Positions 18,324-26,565 of a DNA stretch of 64,000 bases are shown in pieces (the first letter of the stretch is position 1; each line of letters begins with the position of its first letter). The translations under genes and the position numbers were made by a program. Under the pieces are notes generated by a model, which was not told the origin of the DNA, searched no databases, and saw only the letters and a program-made list of their open reading frames with translations. Source of the DNA: Bdellovibrionales bacterium (lineage in GTDB: Bacteria; Bdellovibrionota; Bdellovibrionia; Bdellovibrionales; UBA1609); assembly GCA_019637855.1 (NCBI GenBank), contig JAHBUX010000001.1, positions 81,337 through 145,336 on the forward strand, written 5' to 3'.

Positions 18324-19592
18324 TCAAACTCTCTCAAGGCGTCGGCGCCAAGCCCAGTAGAGAAGCAATCCAATCAGGAGCCGTTGCCCAACGTGAAGAG
18401 TCAGATAGCCGGGATAAGAAATTCCGCCGAACTTGACGGCGGCGAAGGCCAGCGGAATAAATAGCCCCCATTGAACCGCGGTCATTATAGTAAAACTCTG
18501 CCTGAGCCCGTCGCTGACAAAGTGAAAGCGTTGAATCGCGCAACCGACACCATCAATCACAACTAATAGCGCCAGCAAAACAAACGGCGTTCGGGCGAGG
18601 TCGAAGGTAACTGGATCCTTAAAAAACCAGTGACGAATAGGCGCCGAGAAAATCAAAATTGCAAAGGCCAATGCCACACTAATCGCGGCGACCTGCTTGA
18701 AAGCGAGCATGGCAATGTGACGGGCCACTTGCCGGTCATTTTTTGCCAGCGCTTTAATAAGAAACGAACCGGTGGCCACGCCATATCCAATTCCCAGGTA
18801 GAGGGCGGGCAACGACAGCGTACCGACTACGTTGGCTACCGCCAGCGCTTCAACGCCGATCAATCCAACCAACGCAACGGCGGCGTTAAGAGTTAACGCT
18901 AAGGACATCTGATGCAGCGAAACCCCAAAAACAACTTTTAGATCCTCAAGAACCTCTGAAATTCGAAAAACGCGGAAACGGAAGCCCTCAAAGCGCATGG
19001 TCAAATAGATATTTAGGCCAAAGCCACCGGTGATCGCGATAGCGGACGAAACCGCAACACCAGGCAAGCCGTAGCGAGGAGCAAGCACTAGATTGCCGAG
19101 CACGTTCATCACGGTCACCGCGACAGTGATTGAGAGACGCGTTTTACTTTTAAGGGCGCCGATCCAATAGCCATTAACGGCCTGACTCATCGAGGAAAAA
19201 ATGAAAGAGGGACAGAAGAATCGGATAAAGTCCGCAGCCAATTCGACCGCTTCACCACGGGTGTAAAATCCGGCGATTTGCTTCGCAAAGATAAAGAAGA
19301 GCGCTGAAAATGGAAGGGCCAGAATCATCCCTAAAATCATATTGGCAGTCAGAGCACGGCTTCTGTCCTCGATGTTTTCACTCGCAGCCACTCGCTTTTG
19401 TACCGAGGTGATTAACCCCATCGTGAATGAATTTGGAATGAACGACGCCGCTCCTGCCACACCTAGTGCCGCCAAAGCCGCACTACCCATAGGGGCGACC
19501 ATTGTGCTGTCGACTGCCTGAACGATAAAGCCAGTCGCCATGGACAGACTGTAGGGCCAAGCATTCTCAAAAACCTTACGGTGGGTGCTCAT
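18324..19592 (-). CDS. MATE-family efflux transporter
   Basis: A 422-residue integral membrane protein with about 12 hydrophobic helices and the two-fold MatE pattern. The N half starts ENAWPYSLSMATGFIVQAVDSTMVAPMG, and the central FGVSLHQMSLALTLNAAVALVGLIG begins the second half. MATE proteins export cationic drugs or metabolites using Na+ or H+ gradients. The ATG shares a base with the stop of the beta-propeller gene (TAATG), so the two are coupled. Its place at the end of the peptide/propeller operon suggests it exports the cluster product. Confidence 0.85.
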   Translation of the reverse strand: MSTHRKVFENAWPYSLSMATGFIVQAVDSTMVAPMGSAALAALGVAGAASFIPNSFTMGLITSVQKRVAASENIEDRSRALTANMILGMILALPFSALFFIFAKQIAGFYTRGEAVELAADFIRFFCPSFIFSSMSQAVNGYWIGALKSKTRLSITVAVTVMNVLGNLVLAPRYGLPGVAVSSAIAITGGFGLNIYLTMRFEGFRFRVFRISEVLEDLKVVFGVSLHQMSLALTLNAAVALVGLIGVEALAVANVVGTLSLPALYLGIGYGVATGSFLIKALAKNDRQVARHIAMLAFKQVAAISVALAFAILIFSAPIRHWFFKDPVTFDLARTPFVLLALLVVIDGVGCAIQRFHFVSDGLRQSFTIMTAVQWGLFIPLAFAAVKFGGISYPGYLTLHVGQRLLIGLLLYWAWRRRLERV

Positions 19593-21394
19593 TAAAACCT
19601 CTTAGTTGCGGCAAGAACTGGAAGGCCTTCATGCACTGAAAACACACTGAGATAAGCGCCCCGCCCTCCTGCTACGATGTGCTTGTCATCCACAGCAGCC
19701 AGTGACGTCGCATAATCCTCAAACGGAAATGCCGATTCAAGAATTTCACCCGCAAATTCGAATGTGTTCAACTGATATCCGTAGGTAGTGGTATATAAAC
19801 GAGAGTTATGGACAAGAGTTCCCTCGCAGGTATTGAGCTGCCAGTCTCGCCAGCAACGTACGACTGAAAAATCACTAGCTCGCACGACGCTGGTAGCGAC
19901 TCGACCGTTACCATTAATCAGCATGTGCTGATCATCTAACCACTTGAACCGCTTGATATTGCCGTAAGCCGATTCACGCCGAAGTTCGATGCCGGTGGCA
20001 AGATCACCGACCACCACATCAGCCGGCCTGGCTGTGCTTTCCTGGCCCTGATCGCCCATTTCGCAAAGGCGCGCGGCTACCCAATAGAATTGGCCCAACG
20101 GATCTGCCGTTACGCTCCACAGCGGCATATCAAAATTACGCCGCCACAATAGTGCTCCGGTGCCCTCGTCCAGGCACGTCAACTCGCCCTGTTCCGTGCA
20201 AAATAAAATTTTGCCAGCGCGGCGAATGAAATCGCGCAATAGCGGTTGGCTCTCGTGCAGCCACAAAATTGAAAAATTCCGATCAAGGCGAGCCACCTGG
20301 CCCGCCACGGTCAGAACAAACGCACCACCGTCGTCGCCGGAAATAATTCGCCGAACCATGCCCATGCCTAAATTGCATTCGCTCTCTGTTTTTATGTTCT
20401 CGCCTTCGATGTTCATGCGGCGAACAAAGCCGTCCTCAAACGCGACCAGAAATTGGCCTCGGCTCCCCGGCACAGGTTGAATATCCCACACGGCGTTGGT
20501 GCCAGTGGGGCCTTGCTTGATTTCACCAGTCGCGGGATCAGTTAAATAGATCTCACCTGATTCGGTCAGGGCGTAGATTCCGTGGCTGGTCCACTCGACA
20601 TGGTTGACTTGGTATTTGTAGGGGCCGAATTTCCCCAAAATTTTCGGCTCGCGTTCATTGCTCAACCGATAGATAAAGCGGTCAAAGCAAGCCACTAAGA
20701 TTTGTGACTGACCGTGATTGAAGCTCATCCATTCTACGTCGTCTCTGGTCAGTGGAACACGCTGAATATTTTGCGGATCGTGGGCGCTGAAAAGCGCCAG
20801 GCCACAGTGGTAGTCGTCGGTAATCCAATAACGGTCAAATTTTTTGTCATAGAGAATTTGATGGCAGGCTCCGGTCGCTACGCGAGAAACGGGCTTCATC
20901 ATTTGATCAATGTCGCCAGCGTAGACATAGCCAGAGAAGTCCACTGCGAAGTGACCTTGCGGTCCAGTGAAGTCAAAAGACTCAATTAAAGCCTTAGGTA
21001 AATATTCGGAGAGCCCAATAAAACTTAAGTCGTCTTGGCGAAATTTGCCGATTTTCCCCTGTGGCATGGCCACATAGAGGTAGCCATTGTGAAGGAAAAG
21101 ACCATGTGAAACATTAGGTAAGCTCTCTTCATTAGGATCGGACCAATTAGTTAGGTCGATGACAGTATCGAGCACCAAAGTGTCTTTATGCCAGCGTGCC
21201 AGCCTGCCGCTGATGTCGCGCGCGTAAATAAACGACTCATCAATAATCATCACATAAAGGTTATTTAAGTTGTAACCCGGCTGCGAAGTCGCCAGCTGTT
21301 TGAGGTCCGCATCGAATTTCAGGATCGTTCCCCGGCTGGTGGAAGCGAACAGGCAGCGGGATTTGTCATCAAAGGAAATGTGCAGAGGGCGCAT
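19592..21394 (-). CDS. Beta-propeller protein, WD40/ToxC-like, copy 1
   Basis: A 600-residue protein made of repeated four-strand blades (for example GRLARWHKDT, GEIYLTDPATGEI, GELTCLDEGTGALLWRR, GQVARLDRNF). No signal peptide, so it should be cytosolic. Blades have the xTGxxxW style shared by WD40 and PQQ-like propellers. A second propeller of similar length is encoded divergently at 22955, and toxoflavin clusters also carry a WD-repeat protein (ToxC). AAGGA lies before the ATG, immediately after the hairpin that follows the peptide gene. A scaffold or enzyme role is unproven. Confidence 0.75.
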   Translation of the reverse strand: MRPLHISFDDKSRCLFASTSRGTILKFDADLKQLATSQPGYNLNNLYVMIIDESFIYARDISGRLARWHKDTLVLDTVIDLTNWSDPNEESLPNVSHGLFLHNGYLYVAMPQGKIGKFRQDDLSFIGLSEYLPKALIESFDFTGPQGHFAVDFSGYVYAGDIDQMMKPVSRVATGACHQILYDKKFDRYWITDDYHCGLALFSAHDPQNIQRVPLTRDDVEWMSFNHGQSQILVACFDRFIYRLSNEREPKILGKFGPYKYQVNHVEWTSHGIYALTESGEIYLTDPATGEIKQGPTGTNAVWDIQPVPGSRGQFLVAFEDGFVRRMNIEGENIKTESECNLGMGMVRRIISGDDGGAFVLTVAGQVARLDRNFSILWLHESQPLLRDFIRRAGKILFCTEQGELTCLDEGTGALLWRRNFDMPLWSVTADPLGQFYWVAARLCEMGDQGQESTARPADVVVGDLATGIELRRESAYGNIKRFKWLDDQHMLINGNGRVATSVVRASDFSVVRCWRDWQLNTCEGTLVHNSRLYTTTYGYQLNTFEFAGEILESAFPFEDYATSLAAVDDKHIVAGGRGAYLSVFSVHEGLPVLAATKRF

Positions 21395-21405
21395 AAATCG
21401 TCCTT

Positions 21406-21445
21406 AAAAAATCCCTGGGAAATCTGAGTCCGATCTCCCAGGGAT
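21406..21445 (-). terminator. Hairpin with T-run between peptide gene and propeller gene
   Basis: On the minus strand the arms TCCCTGGGA-type (10 bp, ATCCCTGGGA at 21411-21420 against TCCCAGGGAT at 21436-21445) are perfect. They are followed directly by about five T residues and then AAGGA, the next gene's ribosome site. Its position 5 bases after the peptide stop suggests partial termination, giving excess peptide transcript relative to the downstream genes, or an attenuator. Confidence 0.75.
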
Positions 21446-21450
21446 CGCAG

Positions 21451-21519
21451 TTATGATCCTGTTGTAGGAGCGGAAGCTGCAATGGCAGCCTGCTTTTTAT
21501 TTAGATTGATATTTTTCAT
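21451..21519 (-). CDS. 22-residue peptide, candidate RiPP precursor or leader peptide
   Basis: A short gene with a strong ribosome site: AAAGGAG, 7 bases before the ATG. The peptide begins MKNINLNKKQ, continues with an Ala-rich stretch (AAIAASA) and ends PTTGS. It has no Cys, aromatic or acidic residues. It is followed after 5 bases by a hairpin with a T-run and then by the propeller and MATE genes. Its size recalls PqqA, the cofactor precursor peptide, though not its sequence. It could instead be an attenuation leader peptide. That it is translated is well supported; its fate is inferred. Confidence 0.7.
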   Translation of the reverse strand: MKNINLNKKQAAIAASAPTTGS

Positions 21520-21766
21520 TTTTGGTCTCCTTTCACTGGCTCTCTCTTGAGCAAGGTCGGTGCCAGCGGGATCGCCCGCCAAATGTAGCGCTGAAGTAGA
21601 AGAGGGTCCGGAGTGTCCAAATCTCAGGACAATCAGTCCAGGTTAATGCCTGGTCAGCCGCGGCTCCTTATATATTGAGGAATGAGCGTCTTCCCCTGGT
21701 GGTCTTGACCTTGCAATCTTGGCCTATGACGGCAATTACGCGGTCGCCGAATTCTGGAGAGTCACT
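21520..21766. promoter_or_regulatory. Divergent promoter region of the biosynthetic cluster
   Basis: About 250 bases separate the peptide gene (minus) from the flavoprotein gene (plus), so both operon promoters must lie here. A short inverted repeat CCAGG-TTAATG-CCTGG sits at 21638-21653. An AT-rich TATATA at 21669-21675 could be a -10 element. No consensus -35/-10 pair is clear in either direction. Confidence 0.4.
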
Positions 21767-22339
21767 TTGAAAATTGCTGTCATCAGCGCTTCCCATCGCA
21801 AGAGTTCTCGATCCAAATCTGTCGCGACATGGGTAACCGCTGCTCTAACCCCCGCTGATCTTGAAACTGTGTCCTTTGACCTCGCAGAAATAAACTTGCC
21901 GTTTTGGAGTGAGGACTGTTGGAACAGCGAAAGCGTGGCTAGTTCACAGTGGGCGCCTTATAGTGAACAACTCAAACAGTGCGATGGCATCGTAATGATT
22001 AGCCCGGAGTGGGCCGGAATGATTCCGCCCAAGCTGGGAAATTTTCTTCTACTGTGTTCAAACCAGGAGCTCGCCTACAAACCTGTCCTATTGATTGGTG
22101 TCAGCGCCGGCGCTTCTGGTACCTACCCGGTGGCCCAACTGCGTATGAATGGCAGTAAAAATAACCAAATGATCTATCTTCCCGATCATTTGATTGTACG
22201 CAACGTGGGCGCCGCAGAGGCACTCGAACGCCTAACTCCACGGCTTAAATTCAATATTGAAATTCTAAAAACCATGGCCCATCACTTTCGGCATGCACGC
22301 GAGACCATTGATTTGAAGGCTTACCCATACGGTTTATGA
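21767..22339 (+). CDS. NAD(P)H-dependent FMN reductase-like flavoprotein
   Basis: About 190 residues starting at a TTG preceded by GGAGA (6-base spacing); the frame extends further upstream but without a ribosome site. The flavodoxin-like fold is visible: LKIAVISASHRKSSRSKSVA (phosphate-binding loop), LPFWSEDCW, CDGIVMISPEWAGMIPPKLGNFL (FMN loop with SPEW/Y) and VLLIGVSAGASGTYP. This is the NADPH-dependent FMN reductase family (ArsH/SsuE-like). It heads the plus-strand operon with a GTP cyclohydrolase II homologue, so it may supply reduced flavin or reduce a pathway intermediate. Confidence 0.82.
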   Translation: MKIAVISASHRKSSRSKSVATWVTAALTPADLETVSFDLAEINLPFWSEDCWNSESVASSQWAPYSEQLKQCDGIVMISPEWAGMIPPKLGNFLLLCSNQELAYKPVLLIGVSAGASGTYPVAQLRMNGSKNNQMIYLPDHLIVRNVGAAEALERLTPRLKFNIEILKTMAHHFRHARETIDLKAYPYGL

Positions 22340-22350
22340 AGGAGATATTT

Positions 22351-22968
22351 ATGAAAGTTGAAATTGATGAAAAGATCATTATGCCGACCAAATACGGAAG
22401 GGCGGAAGTCTTTTCTTTTCGCGGGATAGACGGCGAGCACGTGATCTTCGCGTTTGGAAATTGGAGCACCCTGCGCGCACCTCCAGTGCGTATTCATTCA
22501 GAATGTCTAACGGGCGACGTGTTTGGATCCAAGCGTTGCGATTGCGGGCCGCAGTTGGACGAGGCCATGCGCCGCTTCACCCAATCAGCGGGCTTGCTCA
22601 TTTACTTACGGCAAGAAGGGCGCGGTATTGGACTGCTTAATAAGTTACGCGCCTACCGTCTGCAGGACGCTGGGCATGACACCTATGAGGCCAACCGCCT
22701 GCTTGGTTTTGACGATGACCAACGGGACTTTAAGGTAGCCGCCGACATGTTGCGCGCGCTTGGAATTAATCAGGTTCAGCTGTTGAGTAACAATCCACGC
22801 AAAACAAGGGGCCTCGAAGATAACGGTGTCCGCGTTAGACACCGTTTGTTTACACAAACCCACGCGTGCCCGGACAATCAGAAATATCTGGCTGCGAAAG
22901 CTGAGCTCGGCGGGCATGACGGACTGCAATCCAACCTATTGAATGAGGCAAAAAATGATACGGCATAA
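22351..22968 (+). CDS. GTP cyclohydrolase II homologue (RibA/ToxB-like)
   Basis: About 205 residues from an ATG with AAGGAGAT upstream. All GCH II landmarks are present: zinc site HSECLTGDVFGSKRCDCG (three Cys), LRQEGRGIGLLNKLRAYRLQD, DTYEANRLLGF, DQRDF and LLSNNPRKTRGLEDNGV. The enzyme opens GTP to a diaminopyrimidine ribotide with release of formate and PPi, the first step of riboflavin and also of toxoflavin (ToxB). It has no DHBP-synthase fusion and sits with WD40 and FGE-like genes rather than riboflavin genes, so a secondary-metabolite role is likely. Confidence 0.9.
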   Translation: MKVEIDEKIIMPTKYGRAEVFSFRGIDGEHVIFAFGNWSTLRAPPVRIHSECLTGDVFGSKRCDCGPQLDEAMRRFTQSAGLLIYLRQEGRGIGLLNKLRAYRLQDAGHDTYEANRLLGFDDDQRDFKVAADMLRALGINQVQLLSNNPRKTRGLEDNGVRVRHRLFTQTHACPDNQKYLAAKAELGGHDGLQSNLLNEAKNDTA

Positions 22969-24643
22969 TGGACCCATAAGCGGTGTCGCTAGTTCGGCAA
23001 AATTCGTGGCCACCGCCGGCTACGACAATCAAGTCATTCTATGGGATGCGAAAAGCAAAACCGCTTTGTCGCGAGGGCTGCACGATCACCTCGCCAATCG
23101 TTGTGAGTTTTCCGCCGATGAAAGGTTTCTGGTGTCTGCTTCTAGCGATTACACCGCGAGGATTTGGCAGTTACCCGAAATGAAACTCACTGCTGTGCTT
23201 GGCGAGCACACAGATGATGTTGAAATGGCGCGCTTTTCTCCTGATGGGAATCTGGTCGCGACAGTATCTCAAGATGGGCGTGTGCGCGTGTTCAACCTTA
23301 AAGGTCAACTGACCCTCGAACTACCGGGCCATCGCGGTTGCGCGCAAAGTTTGACATGGAGCCACGACGGCCTCCGGATCGTAAGCTCCGGCGATGACGG
23401 CACCATCCGAACCTGGAATTTGGCAACACGAATTCAAGAGTCGATAATTCATCCCGAAAACGTACAGACTGACGCCGTCGTAATGACTGCGGCCGGCGTG
23501 GTGTATGCCGGCAACGATGCGGGCGAAGTCTTGCGCATTGAGAATGGCGAGATCACTAAGCTTCGAGTTCACACTTCAGGCATTAAAAATTTAATTTTAA
23601 ACAAAGAAGAATCCGCCTTAGTCAGTTTGAGTTATGACCGATATCTTGCGTTAATTGACCTTGGGCAAGGATTGTGTGTTCAAAAAAAGATCGCCGTTCC
23701 AGCAGTGGCGTGGGCACGCGCTTGCACATTTCAAAATGACGATAGACTTATCTTTGGCACTTTCGGTTCAAGCTACGCTTGCCTGGAACTTTCCTCGGAA
23801 AATTGGGATTTCAGCGCGATCAAGGGCACCGATTGTATCAATGCCGTGTGCGTCGACAACGGTCTTGTGTATACGGTCGGAGACTCTGGCGAAGTGCGCT
23901 CCTCCGAGCCAACGACCGTCGTGCGACCCGTGAAAGCCGTCGCGGAAATGGGTTCGTTATGCAACTTCATCACGCGCTATAACGACCGAATTGTGTGTGG
24001 TGGTCATTTGGGCCAAGTATTTGACGCTCTCACGGGCGAGGTGTTACTGACGTTAGGGTGTCCAATCAATAAGGCTGTCCAGGCCGGGGACTATCTCGTA
24101 CTGGCCACCTACGTCGGTGAATTGGCTATTTGCCGTACGAGCTCCTCATCTGGTCTGCAGCTTGTTGGAAAGCACAAAGTTCTGCAAAATGCTGTGAAGG
24201 ATCTTGCAGTCTGGGGAACAACCGTTTTTTGTGGTGGTGCCGCGGCCGACATTGCTTTATTTGAATTGCGCGATTTTCGTGTCCTGGCTTCGCGCGTAGG
24301 CGCACATAATAACATAATCAATTCCTGCGTGAGTTTAGGTGAGGGAGTGTTTGCCACTGTAAGCCGCGACCTGCGTTTAAAAATTTGGAACGGAGTCGAA
24401 GAAGTAGAGGATTTGATGACGCCGTTTGCTCATTCAATCAAGTGCGCGGGATCGAGTCATGACCGCCGTTTTATAGCAGCCGCAGCTTACGATGGCACTG
24501 TTGCCATCTATGACCGCGAAACCAAATCGTGGCCCGTATTTCGCCGGCCAACGGCCGCAGGCGTATCTAGTCTTAGTTTTGCGGAAGGTTCATTTTGGGC
24601 CTCGAGCTATGACGGCAACGTCTACAGGGTGGACTTGCCGTGA
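22955..24643 (+). CDS. WD40 repeat protein, ToxC-like, copy 2
   Basis: About 562 residues. The ATG at 22955 is favoured because GAGG lies 6 bases before it, and it overlaps the RibA-like stop. Classical WD40 blades are visible: NQVILWDAKSK, DYTARIWQLPE, GRVRVFNLKG, DGTIRTWNLATR, DLRLKIWNG, DGTVAIYDRETK, with GH/SP turns between. There is no signal peptide. Two seven-blade propellers would fit the length. It corresponds in context to the WD-repeat ToxC of toxoflavin clusters; its mechanistic role in the family is unclear. It overlaps the next gene by 4 bases. Confidence 0.88.
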   Translation: MIRHNGPISGVASSAKFVATAGYDNQVILWDAKSKTALSRGLHDHLANRCEFSADERFLVSASSDYTARIWQLPEMKLTAVLGEHTDDVEMARFSPDGNLVATVSQDGRVRVFNLKGQLTLELPGHRGCAQSLTWSHDGLRIVSSGDDGTIRTWNLATRIQESIIHPENVQTDAVVMTAAGVVYAGNDAGEVLRIENGEITKLRVHTSGIKNLILNKEESALVSLSYDRYLALIDLGQGLCVQKKIAVPAVAWARACTFQNDDRLIFGTFGSSYACLELSSENWDFSAIKGTDCINAVCVDNGLVYTVGDSGEVRSSEPTTVVRPVKAVAEMGSLCNFITRYNDRIVCGGHLGQVFDALTGEVLLTLGCPINKAVQAGDYLVLATYVGELAICRTSSSSGLQLVGKHKVLQNAVKDLAVWGTTVFCGGAAADIALFELRDFRVLASRVGAHNNIINSCVSLGEGVFATVSRDLRLKIWNGVEEVEDLMTPFAHSIKCAGSSHDRRFIAAAAYDGTVAIYDRETKSWPVFRRPTAAGVSSLSFAEGSFWASSYDGNVYRVDLP

Positions 24644-25422
24644 CGTTCTTGCAAGTACCGCACGGCAATTATCAAGTGGGCACCACGTGGGAGGGAGTCA
24701 TCTCCTGCGTAGAGCAATGGAAAACCCGCTTAATCAATCCGTGCTACGATGAATTGAAATTTCGCGATTGGATCGCCAAAGAGTTTCCCGCTTACTATAC
24801 CCAATCGGACGCGTTTGAAATGCAACAAACTCTAGTTTCCAATGCGGATGTCGGGGCTTTTATAGCCGAGACCGAGGCGCAAATCCCTGAATCAATTTTG
24901 ACTGGCGAACCCTGCAATCATCCAGTGTGGGGCGTGTCGCTCCAATGGGCGCGCGCCTTTGCCGCCTGGCTCACCCAAAAAGATAAACATTTTCAGTATC
25001 GCTTGCCCAGCGAGACAGAGTGGGAAGTCGCCGCACGTGGCTTAGATTTTCGAGAATTTCCCTATGGCGATCAATTCAATGCTGAATGCGCGAATACAAT
25101 CGAATCCGGATGGGGAAAAACCACTCCGATTGACCACTTCGCCCAGTGGCCGGGACCCTTCGGCCACTGGGACTTAGCCGGCAATGTGGAGGAATGGGTG
25201 GATAGCCAATATTTTGTCTATCCAGGCGGCCGGGTTATCAAAGATGACCTTTATGAACGATTCAAGATGGACTACTCCATCTTACGCGGCGGCAGTTTCG
25301 CGTGCGGAGGCGATCTTTCGCGCGGGGCAAGACGGCATGGCCCGTTTCCCGATCCACTGTTTCGCTATACCGGTTTTAGATTAGTGCGAACCCGGCCAGG
25401 TGGCCGGGCTTTTTATTTTTAA
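24640..25422 (+). CDS. FGE/SUMF1-fold protein (ToxD-like)
   Basis: A 260-residue protein of the formylglycine-generating-enzyme fold: NHPVWGVSLQWARAFAAWL, RLPSETEWEVAARG, FPYGDQFNAECAN, FGHWDLAGNVEEWVD and ILRGGSFACGGD...RGARR, then GFRLVRT. In true FGEs the RGGS segment carries two copper-binding Cys five residues apart; here the first Cys is present and the second position is Ser. It is therefore unlikely to be a standard sulfatase maturase. Toxoflavin clusters carry a related protein (ToxD). GTG start overlapping the WD40 stop. The last ten codons read through a terminator hairpin. Confidence 0.82.
   Translation: MTFLQVPHGNYQVGTTWEGVISCVEQWKTRLINPCYDELKFRDWIAKEFPAYYTQSDAFEMQQTLVSNADVGAFIAETEAQIPESILTGEPCNHPVWGVSLQWARAFAAWLTQKDKHFQYRLPSETEWEVAARGLDFREFPYGDQFNAECANTIESGWGKTTPIDHFAQWPGPFGHWDLAGNVEEWVDSQYFVYPGGRVIKDDLYERFKMDYSILRGGSFACGGDLSRGARRHGPFPDPLFRYTGFRLVRTRPGGRAFYF
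25391..25420 (+). terminator. Intrinsic terminator ending the biosynthetic operon
   Basis: CCCGGCC and GGCCGGG pair around AGGT and are followed by CTTTTTATTTTT. It overlaps the 3' end of the FGE-like reading frame and ends at the left boundary of the integrated element. Confidence 0.85.
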
Positions 25423-25430
25423 TTGGTGGA
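25422..25430. other. Left attachment site (att repeat)
   Basis: ATTGGTGGA, identical to the sequence at 59427-59435 that spans the tmRNA 3' end. The first base is also the last base of the FGE-like stop codon. Nine bases is short, but serine recombinases need little core identity. Confidence 0.6.
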
Positions 25431-25470
25431 TATGACGCTACCCCAGAAATATTCAATACTTAACCCTTCT

Positions 25471-25555
25471 GGGCAACAGAAAGTATACACACTTTCCACT
25501 CTCGTTGCCCAATTTCCACCCTATGGGCAACACTAACTAAATACTTAGTAAGTAT
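25471..25555. repeat. GGGCAAC repeats and a 15-bp palindrome near the left end
   Basis: GGGCAAC occurs at 25471-25477 and 25525-25531 and inverted at 25504-25510. A perfect palindrome ATACTTA-G-TAAGTAT is at 25541-25555. These sit within 130 bases of the left att and may be recombinase or regulator binding sites. No gene lies between 25430 and 25580. Confidence 0.4.
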
Positions 25556-25580
25556 GTAGTTGCAGTCTTTAACCACTCAA

Positions 25581-26426
25581 CTATTCGAACAAAAAATGTT
25601 TCGAATCAGAAACTTCTCGATACCCAATCTCTTGATAAATCTTGTTCGAAGTTGGATTTGAAAGGTCGGTGTATAGCACACAAAATTCTTTTCCTGCATC
25701 TAGCATTTTTTGGCTGAGGTGAGCCACGACCGCAGATGCAAAACCGTTCTTACGAAACTCCGCTGGAGTGTAAACACCATTTAATGAAACGCCATGTCTT
25801 GTTGGGCGACTAACGAAAGCAATCGAAACAGGTTGATTCTCATAAATCCAAAAATGTGCCGTTTGTTTCTGGACGGCATTTTGTGCGAACATTCTCCAAT
25901 GCTCCTCACCTCGTTGGTCGGATGCCGGAAGAGATTCTTTGGCAAATGCAATGATCCAGTCGAACACAATCTCAGCTTCGTCTGCACTGGCTGGACGAAA
26001 AGAACCCTCAACACAACTTGGAAAACGAACTTCATCAAGGCGATATATTTTTTGTCCCATGCCAAGTTTAGTTTTCTTACCAATCAGCTTAGACCATTCG
26101 TTCGCAAAAAGTTCTGATTCTTTTGCCGGCCCAACGACTCCTGGAAAATCGGCATTAGAGTTTTTCAAAACTTTCACAAGCTCAGCCAGAGCAACTTGAT
26201 CTGTATATGTGATAACTAAATTCATTGGAGGAGTTTGAATTGCCGCGGAGACTGTCTCGTTATCTTTAACGACACGAACTAAGAGAGGAGAGTTTTTTGG
26301 CGGATTCGTCAGCATTCCTTCGCAAAGACCAAGCATCAAACTGTTAGTGGGTTCGTCTTTATAAAGAAGCGGACCCGCCTTATTTATAAATTCTTGGATA
26401 GATTCATCTCTGATAAAGTTATACAA
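25581..26426 (-). CDS. GNAT-family acetyltransferase (two-domain)
   Basis: About 281 residues, with a TTG start preceded by GAGGGG. The C-terminal half is a GNAT domain: VSLNGVYTPAEFRKNGFASAVVAHL (motif A, RxxGFA type) and LSNPTSNKIYQEIGYREV. The N-terminal half (residues 1-130) resembles the catalytically silent GNAT-like domain of predicted two-domain acetyltransferases. Substrate unknown. It is transcribed toward the left end of the element, opposite to the rest of the cargo. Confidence 0.8.
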   Translation of the reverse strand: MYNFIRDESIQEFINKAGPLLYKDEPTNSLMLGLCEGMLTNPPKNSPLLVRVVKDNETVSAAIQTPPMNLVITYTDQVALAELVKVLKNSNADFPGVVGPAKESELFANEWSKLIGKKTKLGMGQKIYRLDEVRFPSCVEGSFRPASADEAEIVFDWIIAFAKESLPASDQRGEEHWRMFAQNAVQKQTAHFWIYENQPVSIAFVSRPTRHGVSLNGVYTPAEFRKNGFASAVVAHLSQKMLDAGKEFCVLYTDLSNPTSNKIYQEIGYREVSDSKHFLFE

Positions 26427-26565
26427 ATTCCCCTCGCCGTTTCTGAGCCGAAAATCGGCTATTTCATACAGATTTTATTTATGAAATCGTGTCGAAATAC
26501 CGAATGAATTTAACAGCCCAAGAGTGAAATAAAATAATCTCACAAAAATTTATCTCTTTAAATAA

